Of a DNA stretch of 6,717 bases, positions 5,609 through 6,717 are shown piece by piece; position 1 is the first letter of the stretch, and each line of letters opens with the position of its first letter. A program made the position numbers and the translations under genes. The stretch lies in assembly GCA_017652965.1 (NCBI GenBank), contig JAGBZZ010000150.1, forward strand, positions 1-6,717, read 5' to 3'. The stretch comes from Clostridia bacterium (GTDB taxonomy: Bacteria; Bacillota_A; Clostridia; Oscillospirales; CAG-272). The notes beneath the pieces were generated by a model that saw nothing but the letters and a program-made list of their open reading frames with translations, had not been told where the DNA came from and ran no database searches.

Positions 5609-6717
5609 ATGAAACGGTATCTTTTCTTGATCACGGCGGTGCTTGCCGCCCTCTTTCTTCTCGCTTCCTGCGGCTGTGCCGAGCATCTTGACAAAAACGG
5701 CGATGCCCGTTGCGACGTGTGCCTGCAAAGGCTCCCCGAGGCGACAGCACCCGCCGTGACGACGGCCGCCCCCGGGACGACGCTTGCCCCGAATGCCTCG
5801 CTCCCCGAGGACCGTGAGCTTGCCGAGAGGCTTTCTGCGGCCCTTGCGGAGGCCTACCTTGGGGCGAGGCTTGATATCGGGCTTACGGCCGAGAGCGCTC
5901 CTTATTATCGTCTGGAAGGCGAGGAGGGCTATGTGCGGCTGAATGCCGACGGAACGCTGGAGATCATCGGCGTGCGCGCGCGCAATACGCTGCTGACCTT
6001 GAAAACGTACGACGGGCGGACCGTCTATCAGGGGTTTTACTGCCCCGGGCAACGCCCGCTTTCCGTCGCCCTGCGGAGGGCACTTTCCTCGGAGGGGCTG
6101 ATCGCGAGCGAGGCGGCCGACGCCCCCGACACGGCGATCGGCGCTCTTTCGGCCCTTTCGCTTTCCGGGACTCCGCTCACCGACGTGCGTGAGCTTTCGG
6201 CGATCCGTTATATGAGGTCGCTTTCCACCCTTGACCTTTCCGGGTGTCCGCTTGGCGATCTTTCCTATCTTGCGGGGCTTACCGCCCTCAATACCCTCGA
6301 TCTTTCGTATGCAAAGGGCCTTTCCTGCGAGGATGGCGGGATTATGGCTGTTTCCACCCTTACCTCTCTACAAGGCCTTCGCCACGTTTCGATCGTGGGG
6401 GCGTACGCGGTGCTGAACCGCCCGATCTTTGATACGCTCGTGACGATGACGGCAACCGGTAAGATCACGCTTTCGGCACTTGAGGGATGTACGCTTGATG
6501 CCGAGCGGGTGGGCGCCTTCGCAAGGACGGTCTTTTTCTCGGTCGATGAGCTTTTGGTGCATATGAGACAGAATGGCGGTCGGCTTCTTCCGGGGGCGGG
6601 CTTTTCCCATGCGGTGCTGGCGCTTTCCGCGCAGGACGCGGAGGAGAGCGGCGCATTGGACGTGGGCACGGTCTCGCTTATTGAGCTTTACGGCAGGGAA
6701 GAGCTTGCCTTTCATAT
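5609..6717 (+). CDS. leucine-rich-repeat lipoprotein, 3' end beyond window
   Basis: The 369 visible residues begin with a lipoprotein signal peptide: MKRYLF, a hydrophobic stretch, and the lipobox LLASC with Cys21 as the lipidated residue. Export and anchoring to the outer face of the membrane are therefore expected. The mature N-terminus has C21, C23 and H26, then DKNGD (28-32) and CDVC (35-38), a Cys/Asp-rich pattern that could bind metal. A Thr/Ala/Pro linker (about 44-65) follows. A region of about 66-165 is not recognised. Leucine-rich repeats follow from about 178 to 265; LSLSGTPL (183-190) and LDLSGCPL (208-215) are followed by LNTLDLS (227-233). The remainder to 369 is unassigned. Start: ATG with AAGGAG five bases upstream, 22 bases after queA and without a terminator between them, so it is probably co-transcribed. 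Function is unknown; an adhesion or binding role is only a guess from LRR surface proteins. Confidence 0.88.
   Translation, partial: MKRYLFLITAVLAALFLLASCGCAEHLDKNGDARCDVCLQRLPEATAPAVTTAAPGTTLAPNASLPEDRELAERLSAALAEAYLGARLDIGLTAESAPYYRLEGEEGYVRLNADGTLEIIGVRARNTLLTLKTYDGRTVYQGFYCPGQRPLSVALRRALSSEGLIASEAADAPDTAIGALSALSLSGTPLTDVRELSAIRYMRSLSTLDLSGCPLGDLSYLAGLTALNTLDLSYAKGLSCEDGGIMAVSTLTSLQGLRHVSIVGAYAVLNRPIFDTLVTMTATGKITLSALEGCTLDAERVGAFARTVFFSVDELLVHMRQNGGRLLPGAGFSHAVLALSAQDAEESGALDVGTVSLIELYGREELAFH

Noticed and set aside
5730..6717. Minus-strand frames opposite the lipoprotein gene
   Set aside because: The plus-strand frame has a signal peptide, lipobox, ribosome binding site and repeats; the opposite frames have none of these.

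Overview
The window looks like chromosomal housekeeping DNA from an endospore-forming Firmicute, most likely a G+C-rich member of the class Clostridia of the gut or rumen type. The reasons are a forespore sigma factor gene (sigG) with a matching SigF-type promoter, strong AGGAGG-type ribosome binding sites, consensus SigA promoters, and a lipoprotein carrying the H-D-N-G-D/CxxC signature that I associate with surface proteins of such organisms. No phage, transposon, CRISPR array, tRNA or rRNA is visible. The order-level assignment is inference only. No gene-free stretch longer than 300 bases exists; the longest intergenic stretches are about 2916-3109 and 4330-4512, and both are accounted for by divergent promoters.

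Left arm (minus strand, 2981 down to 1): a translation-centred operon is driven by a perfect TTGACA-17-TATAAT promoter. Its first gene is a nucleoside-monophosphate kinase of archaeal CMP-kinase type with an unusual ParB/Srx-like C-terminal tail. It overlaps argS (arginyl-tRNA synthetase) by ATGA, and yebC follows 16 bases later and runs off the left edge.

Middle (plus strand, 3048-3940): sigG, the late forespore sigma factor, is read divergently from the kinase operon. A GCATA-16-GGNNANAHTR SigF-type promoter lies directly upstream. Its predicted start site favours a TTG initiation codon at 3110 over the upstream ATG at 3089. A strong bidirectional terminator at 3905-3940 separates sigG from the convergent gene.

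Right arm: a short DtxR/MntR-family metal-dependent repressor lies on the minus strand (3949-4329) and is divergent from queA (4513-5586, plus), which makes the epoxyqueuosine precursor of queuosine tRNA. An LRR-containing lipoprotein gene follows queA after 22 bases and is cut by the right edge.

Functionally the window mixes tRNA charging and modification and translation (argS, yebC, queA), nucleotide metabolism or signalling (kinase), metal homeostasis (DtxR-like) and sporulation (sigG). The points most worth a second look are the kinase-tail architecture, the SigF promoter and start codon of sigG, its separation from spoIIGA-sigE, the DtxR-type metal ligands in an MntR-sized protein, and the lipoprotein.
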